Of a DNA stretch of 64,000 nucleotides, positions 27,179-40,600 are shown in pieces. Where the stretch lies: NCBI GenBank assembly GCA_000231825.2, contig JH720345.1:186001-250000 (forward strand), written 5' to 3'. Made by a program: the position numbers and the translations under genes. Source of the stretch: Tetrahymena elliotti 4EA (taxonomy: Eukaryota; Ciliophora; Oligohymenophorea; Hymenostomatida; Tetrahymenidae). Positions within the stretch are counted from its first letter, which is position 1. Each line of letters opens with the position of its first letter. Below the pieces are notes generated by a model. It did not search any database. It had not been told where the DNA came from and saw only the letters and a list, made by a program, of their open reading frames with translations.

Positions 27179-30100
27179 TCAAAATACCTTTTATTCTTTT
27201 GTAAGAAGAAAATTAAAAAAACTATTAGGGTTAGATTTAAGCTCTGAAACTGGACCACATTCAATAATAGAGCCTTATTCCATAACAACTACTCTATCAA
27301 ATTCATGTATATTTTCAAGCCTATGTGTAATTACCAGTAAAGTTTTATCTGAACAAAAGGAAAATAAAGCTTTGTGAAGTTCTTGATCACTTTTTGGATC
27401 CATATTGGATGTTGCTTCATCTAAGCATACTATCTCTGTATCTTAAAGGGCTATTCTAAAGAAATTGATAATTTATTTTTAGCCGTTTGATAAATTGCTT
27501 CCACCATCATCAATTTAGAAATCTAAATCTTTTTCATAGAGATTTTCTTCTAGCTTAGGATTTTCTTTTTAACTTATTGTAACACTATCTGGTTAAACTT
27601 AATTTGGTTCATCATTTGGAGGTTAATATATTTTATCTCTTTTCAGGCCTAAATTAATTTAGCTTAATTTATTTTAAATTTCATCTGATGAAATTTTATT
27701 ATCTGGCACTAAGTTTTCTGACAGAGAAGACTTGTATAAAAAGCCAAACTATGGGATGATTGATAATTAATTTCTTAGCTGTTTTAAAGTTAGTGATTTG
27801 ATATTTCTATCATTAACAAATATATTGCCACTTTGGACTTTATAGAGATAAAATAAAGCATTCAAAATTGATGTTTTTCCAGATCCTGTTCTACCACAAA
27901 AGGCAATCTTTTCGCCTTTTCTAATCTTTAAATTAATGTTATTTAGAGCAAAGTGAGGCTCTTTTTTATTTTCTTTTTTACACTCAATTTATGATTAGGT
28001 CTATTCAATATTTTCTTGCTATCTTAAACAATCTTTAAGAATTATCATTTCTTCACTTTTTAACTGGTTATTAGTATTGTTGATAGATAGAGCTAAATCA
28101 ATTTATGGTATTTCCCCATAAACCATAAAAACATTTTCAAAAACAATAGAATATTAGCCAGATTAGTGATCTTCATGATGCATTTGAAGATCTTAAATTT
28201 TTTCTTATTTCATAATTGGTATGTTCAAATCTTCTTGTTCATTTGAATAATACTATCTTACTCTTTCAACACTAATCATACTTTGCTCAGTCACACAAAA
28301 ATAATGAATTAGATTACCAAAAACTTCACAAAGTAAAATGGAATAAGTTAGAGACAGAGCAATCAAGTTTCTGCTAAAATCAATATCAAATATGAATATT
28401 ATAAGAATAGTAAGAGAGATAAAGAGAAATAGCATATTACTTATCATGAGTAGCCGAATAATCATCCAAATTTGTATTGAAGAAGCAACAACAAAGCTAT
28501 TCATACTATTTGATAAACTCTTTAAAAACTACTCAATCATATATGACTATTTCTTAAATGATCTTATTATGGACAAGCCATCCTTGGTTTCACTAATACA
28601 TGTTAAAACCTTTGCTAAATTTAGAGCGTTCATTCTCTTAATCACTCTATTAGCTTCCCTAAATAGGTTAGATATTAAATAACCTATTCCTATAGAAAAT
28701 ACAATAAATAATGACATCCATGGAAATTGTATCATAATACCAATAGGGTAACTATTTTTTTAAAAAGATTTTTTAAATAAATTAATTAAAAAATAAAAAT
28801 ATGTACCTGATAGAATAAGATAGCTGGTCTACTAGCTCATTCACACTCCAAGTTAGGTAATCATCAATCAAATTTACATCTTTTGATATTCTTGAAATAA
28901 TTCTTCCAACAGGATTTTAATCAAAGAATTTCATTTAACTGTACATTAGGCAATGATTTAGCCTCTTAAAAGTTGCCTGACAACTATTCAATGAGCATAA
29001 TACAAATAAGACTCCTTTTAAAGTAGCTACTAGTAGGAAAAATAAAATTAAAGCTTATAAAGTTTCATAAAATGAATTAAATAGACTATTTATGAATGGA
29101 AATTTATCTTTTTCTTCAGTGGTCTAATCACCAAGCCAAAAATCAATTAATATTTAAATTGTTTTCATTAAAAGATGCATAGCAACAAACAAAATAAAAA
29201 GAGAAATTTTCATATCGAAAATGTATTGCTTTATTGTTTCATTAGAAATTTTTCCTTGCTCTAAAATTTCCTCATTTGTTTCCATATCAAAATCATTTAA
29301 TTTTATTAGATCTGTGTGCTCACTCTTTTATTCAAAAATAAAATTTCAAAACATACTGTCTTTTGTTAAAATTATTTACCTTGGGAGATTTAAATGAATG
29401 TTTATTACTACTTTCATGAGATTTCTTTTTATTTCTTAAAGGAGGAATCTCTTCTTTTATTTCTAAAACTTCATCTTTTAAGTCTAAAAAGGTATTGAAA
29501 TCAGAAGAGCGTTTTTCTTATTTAACGATGAGTTCACCTAGATATTTTTCAACTTAACTTTAGTCAGTTATTAAGTTTCCTTCCTTAAGGTAAAATATTT
29601 GAGATATATATTTTCTATCTTATAAATATTTATAATGGCTAGTAACAAAAATAATTGTTTTATTTTTTTCCTTGATCAAAAGTTAAATGATTGCATTTTA
29701 ATAAATATTTTCAGCAACATGTGTATCTAGACTGCTGAATATATCATCAAAAATCAATATATCAGCATTTTAGTATATAGCTCTACAAAGACATATTCTT
29801 TATCTTTATCCTCCGCTTAAATTACTTCCTCCTGCTCCAACTATTTTATTATCACCTTTTGGATGATTATTTAAATCATTCCTTAAATCACAAGCTTCTA
29901 TACAAGTATTATACCATCTCTCATCAAACTTATTCCCAAACAAAATATTATCACGGATGCTTTTATTTTGTAGCCAATGATTTTAAGAAACATAAGCCAA
30001 CTTACCATTAATAGTAACTTTTCCATTTTAATTTCTTGAATAATTCATAACATTCATTTCATTTAAAATACTTTGCAAAAATGCTGACTTTCCAGACCCT

Positions 30101-31960
30101 ATTTAAAAATTAAATGATTTATATTTTTAATATTTTAAAACTAGTTACCTATTTCACCAACTACAAAATTTAGTGTTCCTTTTTAGATTTTAATTTTTGG
30201 AATGTTTAAGATAAAGAAGCTATTTGTGTTTGAATTAACTTCATCCTTTTAAATTAATTTCATTTCTAATTCTTAAGAATTGTTTTTATTATTCATTTAT
30301 GTAATTTCTTCTCTATGATAGGAAGAGTAGGTAAAGCTTAGAGGATCAAATTGTACAGCTATTTAAATATCAAAATCCTTTTTTTTATTAATTTCATTTT
30401 TATCATCTTATTTCAAGTATTTCTGGTAAATATTTTATTCTTCTATTACTTCATCTATTATGTTAACATTATAATAATAATAAAACAAACATACACAAAA
30501 TTTGATTAATTTTACATTGACTATTGTCGATTTCTACCTCATTTAAAAAGGACCAAATTCTTTTGAAAGATGTTTATTGTCTTGCTAAAAGACTAAAGCA
30601 CCAAGGTAATTATAATAAAGGGTATTAAAGGAATCCAAACAAAGCTATCAAAGTAAAGACATTAGAATCTTTGAGGCTTTTACCTTCTTCTTCTGAAATA
30701 AAATTAGTTAAGAAAGAGTAAAGCATAAAATAGCTTATGCAATTCCAAAATATAGTATTTATGCAATCTAATGATTTAGTTGTCAAAATGTATTTGTACT
30801 CTTTGCTTCTTAAATCTAAAATTTTATTTTCAAATATTTTTTCCCAACCTAAGAACTTAATACTTTTAATTCCTTCAATAATATCTTGACTTAAAGCAAC
30901 TCTTCTATCCATCCAAGAATACAATTTTTCATATTATTTCTGTTATTAAAATAATTTGTGTTAATAAAATAAAGGTAAGATATACATAAAGAATAAAATT
31001 ATTTCTTTAATTAATTATCCAACTAAATGTTTAAGGAAAAATATTCTTAAATTTAAAATTTGATCATTTCAAATTACACTTATTTTTTTTGCTTATCAAA
31101 AATTAAAAGTAGAAATTAGATTTGAAAATAATTACTGATAGGAAATAAGCAGTTATACCATTTAATAGAACAGCCAAAAAAAGGATATACATACCATAAA
31201 TCATAGCATCTCCAATTCTATAGTAAATAAGAGAAAGAACAACAGCTATTGATATGATTCCACAACATAATTCTAAGATAGCCCAATAAGTTTCTTCTAA
31301 CTCTTGACAATCAACTGTGATTAAATTATTTACATCAGGATGACTCTCATTATTATCAGGATTAGAGCCTTCCACTTATTTCATATCTTAACTGGTTTAA
31401 TTTGGTGATTCTACTTTTTAATCAAGTGAATTGTAACTTGAACATATCCTTAATGATTTCTCATAAATGAGGTATTAAAAAAGAGTTTAACTTTATGCTT
31501 TCCAAATGCATTAGTACCACTCGTATTATGAAAAAAAGGCACTCTTGAGAAAAAATAATACCAAAAGTGAACACAATAAAAAGCATATACTGATCTTTGC
31601 GCTTGTACTGAGATCTCCTTCAACTTTGATTAAATCTGTAATTTAATCCATCAAAAATATACTGAAAGTAGCAGCAAGGTTTTTACTTAAATACATTAAA
31701 AATCCTATTAGCATGCTTCTACCTGTTATCTAACCAGTTATTTTAAACAAATTTATAGATTTGGTTTTACTTTTCTCATCATACAAACCCTTTTTTATTT
31801 GATCTATTTAGCCAACTATCTCATCTGAATTAACTTAAGGTCTCACATACGATCTCAATTCCTAATTTGTAATTTGTTCTTTAGAATATCTAATTTGTTT
31901 GATAAGTGTTGTGAAATCAGAAAATAAAATATCTTTTATATAATTTTTAACTTTTATCAT
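27179..31960 (-). CDS. ABCC/MRP-type full ABC transporter
   Basis: ATP-driven exporter, two halves in one polypeptide of about 1,350 residues. ATG 31960 (MIKVKNYIKDILFSDF) and TGA 27179-27181. TMD1 includes IDQIKKGLYDEKSKTKSINLF, ISICFLLCSLLVLFFLKSAF and the MRP-like cytosolic loop RRVALSQDIIEGIKSIKFLG. NBD1 has Walker A GEIGSGKS (interrupted by an intron), Q-loop YVSQNHWLQN, signature NLSGGQRQR, Walker B ILIFDDIFSSLD (Asp in place of the catalytic Glu, usual for ABCC NBD1) and H-loop FVTSHY. TMD2 contains PVGRIISRISKDVNLIDDYL. NBD2 has Walker A CGRTGSGKTS, signature NLSNGQKQ (second Gly replaced by Asn), Walker B EIVCLDEATSNMD and H-loop LVITHRLENI, plus a polar insert (about 50 residues) before the signature. 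No TMD0 is seen, so it is the short MRP form. Substrate cannot be predicted. Confidence 0.95.
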
Positions 31961-32649
31961 TTAAAATATATGATTAATTAAAGAAAAATTGATTTAATAT
32001 TGCTAAAAAATATTTATAAATGCATTTGATTTCTGTATTTAAGATTATATAATTAAATATATTTGATTTCTAATAATTTAAATCTTTGAGGTACCAAAGG
32101 ACTATTTATATATTTGTTTACTTTTACTTCAATTTATGCTTTAGAAATTAAATTTATACATAAGTACTATTTATAACTTAAAATGTCGAATAGACAGTCT
32201 AAATGAAATTTTATGTAATCAAAAATTTTAACAATTAACTAACAAGTCACTTTTTAATTAGAACTTTCGAAGAAACAAAACAAACAAGCATTTATATTTA
32301 TAAAATACTAATTAATGTAATTTAATTAATTATCAATTTTTATTAGTAAAGGATATAATTAATTCTTTTGTTTTTATCAAAAATATAAGCTTACATATTA
32401 AATACAATTCATTCTATTGATTAAGGAAAAAATCTAAAATTCTCTATGAGGAAGAAAAATATAGTTTAATATTATTTAAAATATTTGATACTATTCCATA
32501 ACTTCATTTTTCTAAGAAGGATCACACACTTTTAAGATTTTTATCTATAAAAATGATTGTAAAAGAAAGAAAATTCAATTTTTAAAATTAGTACATTTTG
32601 GAGTTTATTTTTTGGTTTGAGTTTAGGAACTTTAAAAAATAAAAAATCT
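31961..32649. other. Intergenic, no gene seen
   Basis: AT-rich spacer between the ABC transporter 5' end and the tRNA-Gln array. Adjacent to the array the minus strand shows T-runs expected of pol III termination (about 32636-32649). Nothing else is supported. Confidence 0.55.
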
Positions 32650-32721
32650 AGGTCCCACTGGGATTCGAACCCAGGTCAAGGGATTTAAAGTCCCCAGTAC
32701 TAACCGCTATACTATGGAACC
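32650..32721 (-). tRNA. tRNA-Gln (anticodon TTA), array copy 1
   Basis: A 72-nt minus-strand tRNA. Acceptor GGTTCCA pairs with TGGGACC (one T-G pair), discriminator T. D arm TAGTATAGCGGTTAGTAC, anticodon stem-loop GGGGA-CTTTAAA-TCCCT with anticodon TTA, T arm CTGGGTTCGAATCCCAG. UUA reads UAA, a glutamine codon here. Downstream minus-strand T-run is the pol III stop. The sequence matches what is known of ciliate tRNA-Gln(UUA). Confidence 0.97.
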
Positions 32722-32864
32722 GATTATATCACTTTTGATTGTTTTTTTGCTGGTGTATATCTCTCAGGAATATTTTAATTAAAAAAACCAAAAAATTTGA
32801 TCTATTCAAGACATAATTATATTTTAAACGATATTAATACTTTATTCTATTAAAATTAAAAAAT

Positions 32865-32936
32865 AGGTCCCACTGGGATTCGAACCCAGGTCAAGGGATT
32901 TAAAGTCCCCAGTACTAACCGCTATACTATGGAACC
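32865..32936 (-). tRNA. tRNA-Gln (anticodon TTA), array copy 2
   Basis: Identical over all 72 nt to the other three copies, including the T discriminator; spacer to copy 1 is 143 nt and unrelated except for the downstream T-rich terminator region. Confidence 0.97.
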
Positions 32937-33083
32937 GAACCTGCTAATTATGAAAAAAATAAATTTTAATTAGTTAAAATATATATAAATAAATCTTAAG
33001 AAAATATAACTTTTATGAGAGGTTTAAATAATAATAAATTATATCATGTCAAATATAAAAATTTATTCAACAAATTAAAAAAT

Positions 33084-33155
33084 AGGTCCCACTGGGATTC
33101 GAACCCAGGTCAAGGGATTTAAAGTCCCCAGTACTAACCGCTATACTATGGAACC
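33084..33155 (-). tRNA. tRNA-Gln (anticodon TTA), array copy 3
   Basis: Identical 72-nt copy. The few bases on its 3' side (AATAGGTCCC on the + strand) are the same as at copy 2, so the repeat unit extends slightly beyond the tRNA. Spacer to copy 2 is 147 nt. Confidence 0.97.
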
Positions 33156-33345
33156 GGATCTGATACTTTTCATTTTTTAAATATTAAAATAAAGAGGATT
33201 AGTTTTGTAAACTTAATTAATAGAAAAATATTAAGAAGATTTAGTCAAACAAAAATGGTTTTTATGATCAACATTAAATAATCTAAAATAAATATTTTAA
33301 AACAGATAAATATTAAATTTTAAAATAAAAATCATTAAAAAAAGC

Positions 33346-33417
33346 AGGTCCCACTGGGATTCGAACCCAGGTCAAGGGATTTAAAGTCCCCAGTACTAAC
33401 CGCTATACTATGGAACC
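33346..33417 (-). tRNA. tRNA-Gln (anticodon TTA), array copy 4
   Basis: Identical 72-nt copy, spacer to copy 3 of 190 nt. The bases just 5' of the tRNA on the minus strand (AGATCC) match those of copy 3, pointing to duplication of a unit that included a little 5' flank. Confidence 0.97.
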
Positions 33418-33637
33418 GGATCTGATAATGTAGGAATTTTATATATCCATATTTTTGAAAATAGAGAAATCAAAAAATAAAAAATATTTTAAGTTTAAAT
33501 CTCAAAAATAAAATTAGAATTTGATAGAAAATTATGATATAAATTAAATTAATAAAATAAGTATTTTGTTTAATTAATATTACAATGATGTAAATTTGAT
33601 AAATATATTTTTACATACTAAGAAGATAGAGGTTAAC

Positions 33638-36600
33638 TCAAATATTTTATTGGAAAAATGAATAAACATAATTTTTTTTGATTGTTGCTTATCTATGAAA
33701 CTCATAATATAAGGGCTCGATAGTTAAAGCATTTTTAGCTTCATTCATGGTAGATTATATTTTTTTGAAGATTAGTATAGAGCAAACTAATTGATAGCTA
33801 TTAGAATAACAAACTGTAATATTAAAAGTATAGTTTAGATTAAAACTAAATAGTCAAAGAAATCTTTGCTATTATTATAAACGAAATCAATGATTACATT
33901 CAAAATTTTTTCAATATAATCAATAGATGTGTTTAAATCTAATAATCTGTACTTTTAAAAATATTCCTTTAGTTAAACCTAGTATTTTGCTCAGGATTAA
34001 GAACTGAAAAAGCATAAAGAGAATAAACAGACATTACACTCAGCTCAGGAAGGAAGGAAGCCTTTGTTGTTTGTATAGCCCCTATTTAATATTTTTATTA
34101 AAATAAAATATAAAATTTTTGTAAATTTGATTGATTAAAAAAAAAGATTAATTTAAAATTGCATTATTTTTAAAATTTAATTGATTTACCTTATAGATCT
34201 TGGTTGTTATTTTATTGGTTAATTAAGTTATTAGTAATTAGTAAATTAACTATGGGGTATATTATTAAAATTGAATAGAGTGCAAGTGAGAAAAATAAAA
34301 CTTTAATTGAGAATTTGCTCTGTGTAGCTGTTTATGAATAGATTTTTTTTATTCAAAAGCCCATCTTTCTCATATTTCTTGATAGTTTAAAGTAATACCG
34401 AATTTTTTTCAGATAAACTTGCTAAACTGCTTGTTAAATTTAAGTGCATTTCTCTTATGCATATTACATTAATAGTTGAAAATAGGCTGTATATTTATTA
34501 CTTGTAGCTCTGGCTAAATACATACCTGGAAAGACAAAAAATACAAAGATTGCTCAAATAGCAACTATTGATATCAATGTACCTAAAGTTCTAATTTTAT
34601 TTAGTCAAAGGTATCTAGAGTATTCTTTCATAGTCACATATTCATATTTGAACTAAGAATTCATATAAAGGGTATATAAGCCATATGTTGTGATGTTTAT
34701 TTAATTTTTTGGTGAAAATGCAAATGTTTAGTTTGATTTTTAAACAGTTAGTATATCCATAAAACCTAAATTAGTAGTTTATGCAGTTGAGATTTGCTAA
34801 AGATATTACTTTAGGTTTTAAAATGCTAATATACCATTCGAACTAATTTGATTCTAATATAACATCTTAATTGGGTCATTTTGGTATTCATACAATTAAT
34901 TATCTAGAAGTTTAGAAATTAAATAGCTCTTAAAACCTCTAATTTATTCTAATCTCAGATTATTACCAAGTGAGATGAAATAAAAATCAATTCTATTAAG
35001 ATCATATTTAATTATAAGATCAAAATAGACAAACAAGATAAGAATTAATAGAGTTACTTTTTATAAAAATTCAAATAAATATTTTAGAAAAAAAAAGTGA
35101 AAAAATAATTTACATAGGCATATCATAGAGAGGTACTTTACCATCTTAAAAAAGATAGGTTATTTTACTAACTAAAATGTATTGTATATTTGTAACTTTT
35201 ATCCTTTAAATTATGAATTGATAGAAGTAGAAACAGACTGAATATTATTATTGTTCATTGTTATTTTTTTGAAAGTTGAATTGTAATTAATTGTTATGAT
35301 TTCTGATGAAAAATCCAATTAGATGTCATTCTATTCTTTTTCTTTTTCATTTTCAGATTCAGCATATTGCATCATACTTTATCTTGCTTAATCTTAAAAT
35401 TACATCAAATTATCAGGAAAATCTACTTGACTACTTTTCTATTTGTTATTAATCAGAAATTCTAATTGGCTTTCTCTTAGTGTATCTCAAACAGTTTAAT
35501 TACCTTTCTAATCTCCAAAGTTTCGAGGTGAATGAAAAGTAGATAAACTAATACTTGGTTGATTCATGCTATTCAATATATTTTATGTATCTTATTTAAA
35601 AATAAGCTCATTCAATGTCTTTAAAGGCTTTTGATTTTTTACTAATTTCTATTTTATAAATATTTTGCTTAAATTAAAGTTTTTAGGAAGAATTAGGAGA
35701 AATTTTAAATAAAATTGTGGTATTTTTAAATATAAAATATCAGATTAAAATCTTTTTGAAATAAATTTTTCAAAATTATATATCTTAGCAAGATTTTATG
35801 CGCTCAATACAAGTAATTATTTATTCTTAGGTGTGCGTAAAATATCAAAAATGATTTATTCAAGACTCTAATTTTTTTGGCTTTCCTATTTAGTGATTTT
35901 AAATTTACAGCTTGAATGTAATTAATCTAGAGTTAAATGTGTTCTCAGCTAACTATAGAGTAAGAAATGGAACAACATTTTTAGATTTAATCTACCAAAA
36001 GTTACTCGTAATAACTATTTACTATCATTTCTGAAGCTAAGTGTTTGATTGCATCAATTTAAATAGTACATTAGTCTAAGAATTCATCATTAATATACCA
36101 GAGTTTGAATTTTATTAAGAAAATCTTATTTTTGCTTAAACTAAACTCTCCTTAGCTCATATAAGTATGGAGATTATCTCCATTGAATAGTTATTGTATT
36201 TTTCTAAATTAAGCAATTCTATCTGTCTATTCACTGTCTGGAAAGAATCCAAAGGTTTCTAAAATTTAGGGTTCATCTTTATCATTACGAAATTACAATT
36301 TTATTGTTTTGAGATTCTTTTTTTTATTTTGAATTATGTATTCTAGAGTTGGAAATATTCTGCTCAATAACATATTTTAATATTCTTTATAGGGACCAAT
36401 ATGCTTTGAAAATATTTTCTAATGTATGTTTTATGAGCAAGCTTCTATTCTTAAAGGTAATTATTTTAAATTAATAATTAAAAAATCCTACTTTCTGAAA
36501 TAGTCCACCATAGTAATCAATCCAATTAATCCAATTTCTTTCTTTAGTGATGTATAAATTTAATACTTCTTGGTTATTTGAAAAACAAATCCTAATTAAA

Positions 36601-37263
36601 ATATTTTAATTAATTATTGTTTATTTTGGAGAATTAATGAAATACCTGATTTGTTTTATGCTAGAATAGACTATTGATCTAATTTGCTATAAGATTAATT
36701 ATTCTCATTTGTTATATATTTTTGAGTCCGTTGGTGTGCTGTAAAGAAATACTTGTAGGCATTAATAAATTACAGCTGTATCCAATTATATTTTTGGGAG
36801 ATAATTATATTTTCAAAATGTTTAGATACATGATTAACTTATCCGAAAGAGGAATTTAGTAAAGAAACAAAGAGAACAGCTGCGTTTTTTTTGAAAAGCA
36901 TCTCATTTAATTTTCTCACGTTTTTAGTTCTCTTTTTCTCTAAAAAATTTCCCTTTTGAAAAATAAAAAAAGAGCAATTAAATTAAGAGATAAAAAAAGT
37001 AAAAAATGTTACTTGCTTTCATAAAAGCTAATATTGGTTTCAAGTACGATTAACAAACATATTCTAAAGAATTTAACGGAATTTATTATCCTCCAAAGCC
37101 ACTCTGAGTCAAACATGACCATCAAGTATAAAATGTATTCCAAGATTATCCACACTAAAGAGAGCAAAAACGTTCTGTCAAATTCATAAATTAAGCTTGG
37201 AAAATTGTAAATGTAAAAATGCTTAAGCTTTTAGCTTTATGTAAGCTACTACCCTGCTCTCAT
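33638..37263 (-). CDS. PAS-domain membrane protein, paralog A (N-terminally truncated)
   Basis: Shortest of four tandem paralogs. ATG 37263 (MRAGQQLTQSQKLKHFYIYN), stop TGA 33638-33640. Exon 1 ends VLETNISFYESK and is followed by an intron at the position where paralogs B and C have SFDDSK and SFSDSK. The next exon opens the PAS domain (FKKNAAVLFVSLLNSSFGQ, VSKHFENIIIS), but the paralogs' LMPxxIGxSH signature has decayed to FINAYKYFFTAHQR. A charged linker (SENEKEKEQNDIQLDFSSE) and the C-terminal hydrophobic and loop segments (for example LGNNLRLEQIRGFKSYLISK) are kept. The tail ends YYEFHRQATIKKNYVYSFFQQNI. The N-terminal multi-TM block and the C-x-[KR]-R-P-[FY]-C-[FY]-C motif are absent: only about 400 bp separate this start from the end of paralog B. 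Possibly a decaying copy, though a long frame is maintained. Confidence 0.7.
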
Positions 37264-37665
37264 TTTTCTATTTAAGTTTTGCCTAATATAAAACGTTTTT
37301 TATCTAATAATTAATCTTTTAATTAATTAAAAGATTGAGAAGTTAGAAAACTACTCTGTTTAATTTTTCCAGTACAGGGTTCAAAATTTTAAGTAAATAT
37401 CTTTAAAAAAGGATTATTTTTGAATATATTTTGTTAATTTATGAAAATAATTGGTAATAGGTGAAGTTTTTAAATTTACATTTACACTTAAAGAGAGATA
37501 TATCAACTGTAAAAAAAACTTGTTATTATATTACCAAAATAGTGATAAAGAAGTATCAAATTAAAAAAAATAGTAAACTAAATAGATAGATAATATTGTA
37601 ATTTTAATTTATGATTTTAACAGTGAAATACAAAGAACTTTTTAAATGTAAGATAAATTTTTAGT
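37264..37665. other. Spacer between paralogs A and B
   Basis: About 400 bp of AT-rich sequence. In full-length paralogs about 2-2.5 kb of N-terminal coding sequence would precede the PAS exon; I see no trace of it here, so the N-terminal half of paralog A appears to have been deleted rather than mutated. Confidence 0.55.
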
Positions 37666-40600
37666 TCATTTAGATAGATAATTTAATATGTAAGAATTTT
37701 CTATTAAATAAGTTGTTTCGAAGATTGTGAGAGTATGCTTTGCTCTTTTAAGCTCATATGTAGTGCTTTTGAAATATTTTACCAAACCAAATTAGTACAC
37801 TAGCCCCAAAACTATAAATTAGTAAATCATCAAAATTTTCTATACTAAGTTCATTTGTTAATAAAAATCATCATTACTCTAAACAATAAATTTGGTTAAT
37901 CCTGTCATAAATTCAATGATAACTTCATACAAATTGTTAATTTCTAATAAATTTACTTTTTATATCAGTTTTACTAAAGAATCATATCTTTTTTACTTAT
38001 CGCTTATTTGGTATATTTCATACGCATTTACAAAAAAATCAGAAAAGACATTTATAGCATTTAGCAGTCCATTTTGTAATAAGGAGTTGTATGTAGACAG
38101 GCAATTTTCGGGATTTAATATTGTTGAGTTAAAATATTTTTGATTATTTTTTAAAACTTCACAGGCATCACTTGTAATTATATTAAAGAAAAAATTAGTG
38201 TACTCATCTTTATTAAATCTTCCTTTTTCTTACTATTGTTAAATACTAGTCTAAAATTAAGACAGCGTAGTTGGTCCTTACTTTAAGACATTTAAAAATC
38301 TCTATTAATATTTAGGGAAGAGATTATAATCATTGCTTAAATTTAAATCTGAATGAGTACATATAGAAAATGTTGCTATATTACTTGAAATCTATGCTTT
38401 TGCTGTTTAGATTAGACCTTTTTTTTACAAATTAGAATGTAGAATTTTATATTAACTTTCTTCCTCTAATCAATATTCATTTTCAAAAAATTTTTGTTAT
38501 TTAAAAAAATCTATGGAAATAGGAAAACTGAAATTATTTTTTTTTTTGAAAGAACACATAATCAATTAAATACTGTAATTCCTCTTTTGCTTTCACCTCC
38601 TTCTTAATATTTAACCCTCCAAAAGATTGAAAATAACGGCGAAGGCTCACAAAATTTCTGAAATTTAAAATTTTGGGTGAAAATATAAGAGGATTTACAG
38701 GATATAAAAATTAAAAAAAATCTATGGAAATTAAAAGTTATGCTTTGAAAGAAGCTTCAATCAATTAAATAAACAACAATTTTACCTTGTAAAGTCTGAT
38801 TATTGCCTGATTGAGAGGTTAAGGCATTAGTTATTATGTAGTTTACTACAGGGTAAACTATCAAAATTAAGTAGACAATGAAACATTTTATCATCAAACT
38901 AAAACTAAACCTAGGGTAAAAAGAAGTTGAAGAGATCTTTTTCTTTTTAATTATTAAATCAGCTTCTTTAATTTGATGGTTTTTAATATATTGGTTTGTA
39001 CTAAAATTTGATAGATTTTTTAGATGAGATTTTGTTTTAATCTATACAATTTATTAACTTGCTATCAAAAGAATTTTATGCATTTCTTTTATTCTTTATG
39101 GATCAATTGTGGAAAATAAAAAAAGAATTTTCTGCTTCTTAATCTAAGCATATGAAAAAGTAGGAAAGATTGTTAATATGAAAGCTAATGAAATAACACA
39201 GATAAGGCAGAGTAATATTAAGACCATATCCTAAATTTCTTGGTTGTTTACTTGAATATTTTCTTCCTACAAAGATTAAATATTAGCAAAGTTTTTAACT
39301 AAAACTAAAAAGTTGTTAAAAAGATTAGTCATGGTAAGATTATCACTTTTATTAGGATCATTCATATTATAAGTAGCTAATTAATACATATAAATATTGT
39401 AATAATTTAAAGCAGGCTGTACTCTTGTTTCCAAAGTAGTAAAATCTGTATCACTTCTATAAAAACTAACTGGTAAATTATTTTCAGTGGCATATTGTAA
39501 CAAAAATAAATCAACCATGGGCTCTTACACTAACTCTAGTACCTATGCTTTAAAATAATTATTTCTTTCATACTTAAATTCATTAAATTTTGGAGCAAGC
39601 TCAAATCTCTGATTATACATACCAAAATCTGGAATATTTGTAAATTTCTCAAAAATATGTTCCTTGAAAATTCTACTGATAGATATTCTAACATTCATGC
39701 CCCAAGGAATGTAGTAGAAATCTTTTTTCTGTAAATCAAATTTATGCTGGAGGTTAAAAAAGAAGACTAATATTATTACACCTACAATTACTAAAAATAA
39801 ATATTCTTAATATTATTTTTTGGTCATATGAAAAATTTTTTTAAATATTTTAAAGAAATATGAAAAATAAATGAATGATTTCTCTATAATTTCTTAGAAT
39901 CTTGATATAGAAAATAAAATTAATAATATAACATCTTAATCATTTACTTAGAGAAACTACTGCTAGAAATAAAATTTAGTTAAAAACTCTACTTCTACTA
40001 GGCTTATCAAAAGAGTTTTTTATAGCCTTTTTTAGTGATGAATATTAGCTATTTCTAGATGAAGAGACGGACTGTTAATGCATAGCTAAAGCTTAATCAG
40101 ACATAACTTTTTGCTCATTCTAATCAATTAATTCTGAAAGTTACTTGGAATGGTGTTTTTATGCAGACTAGCTTAATTAGGAGTTTTGATTAGGTGCTAG
40201 CTACTTTTAGCTTATGGGAAGGAAATCAAAATTTTTTGAACCTCTCTTAGAATGGATAATAAGCTTTTAGCTTTCTTTAAAACCAGGAGATTATAGGGAA
40301 GTTTAGCTCAATATATGAGTAGTTTCGTTTGATCTAAGATCCTTAGAATAATTTTATTAACTACTCTAGTTGTAATTTTCAGAATTTTTATTTTTATTTT
40401 CAAGCTAAACTATTTAAATTTATCTATTTGAAAATACTTTATTTTTCAAGCTTTCCTTTGGAGACATTAAATTATCAATACTGCCTGTTTCTTTTCTAGC
40501 TGAAAATAAATTATCTTCTTTGAAAAATTAAAAATCTAAGTTGTTAAAATTTCTTGAGGATATTATGTCAGTTTCTTTGAGTTAAATATTTTGATCAAAA

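Larger units (their letters stand above)
32650..33417 (-). repeat. Tandem array of four identical tRNA-Gln(UUA) genes
   Basis: Four head-to-tail copies on the minus strand with AT-rich spacers of 143, 147 and 190 nt. The tRNA bodies are identical while spacers have diverged, which suggests purifying selection or gene conversion on the tRNA part. Confidence 0.95.

Noticed and set aside
28392..28682. 96-codon + strand ORF
   Set aside because: Complement of TMD2 of the ABCC transporter; the minus-strand reading has clear ABC landmarks on both sides.
32650..33417. CRISPR-like array of regular repeats
   Set aside because: The 72-nt repeats fold as complete tRNAs with A and B boxes and pol III terminators, spacers vary in length, and the genome is eukaryotic.
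37892..38143. 83-codon + strand ORF
   Set aside because: Antisense to the C-terminal extracellular loop of PAS paralog B.
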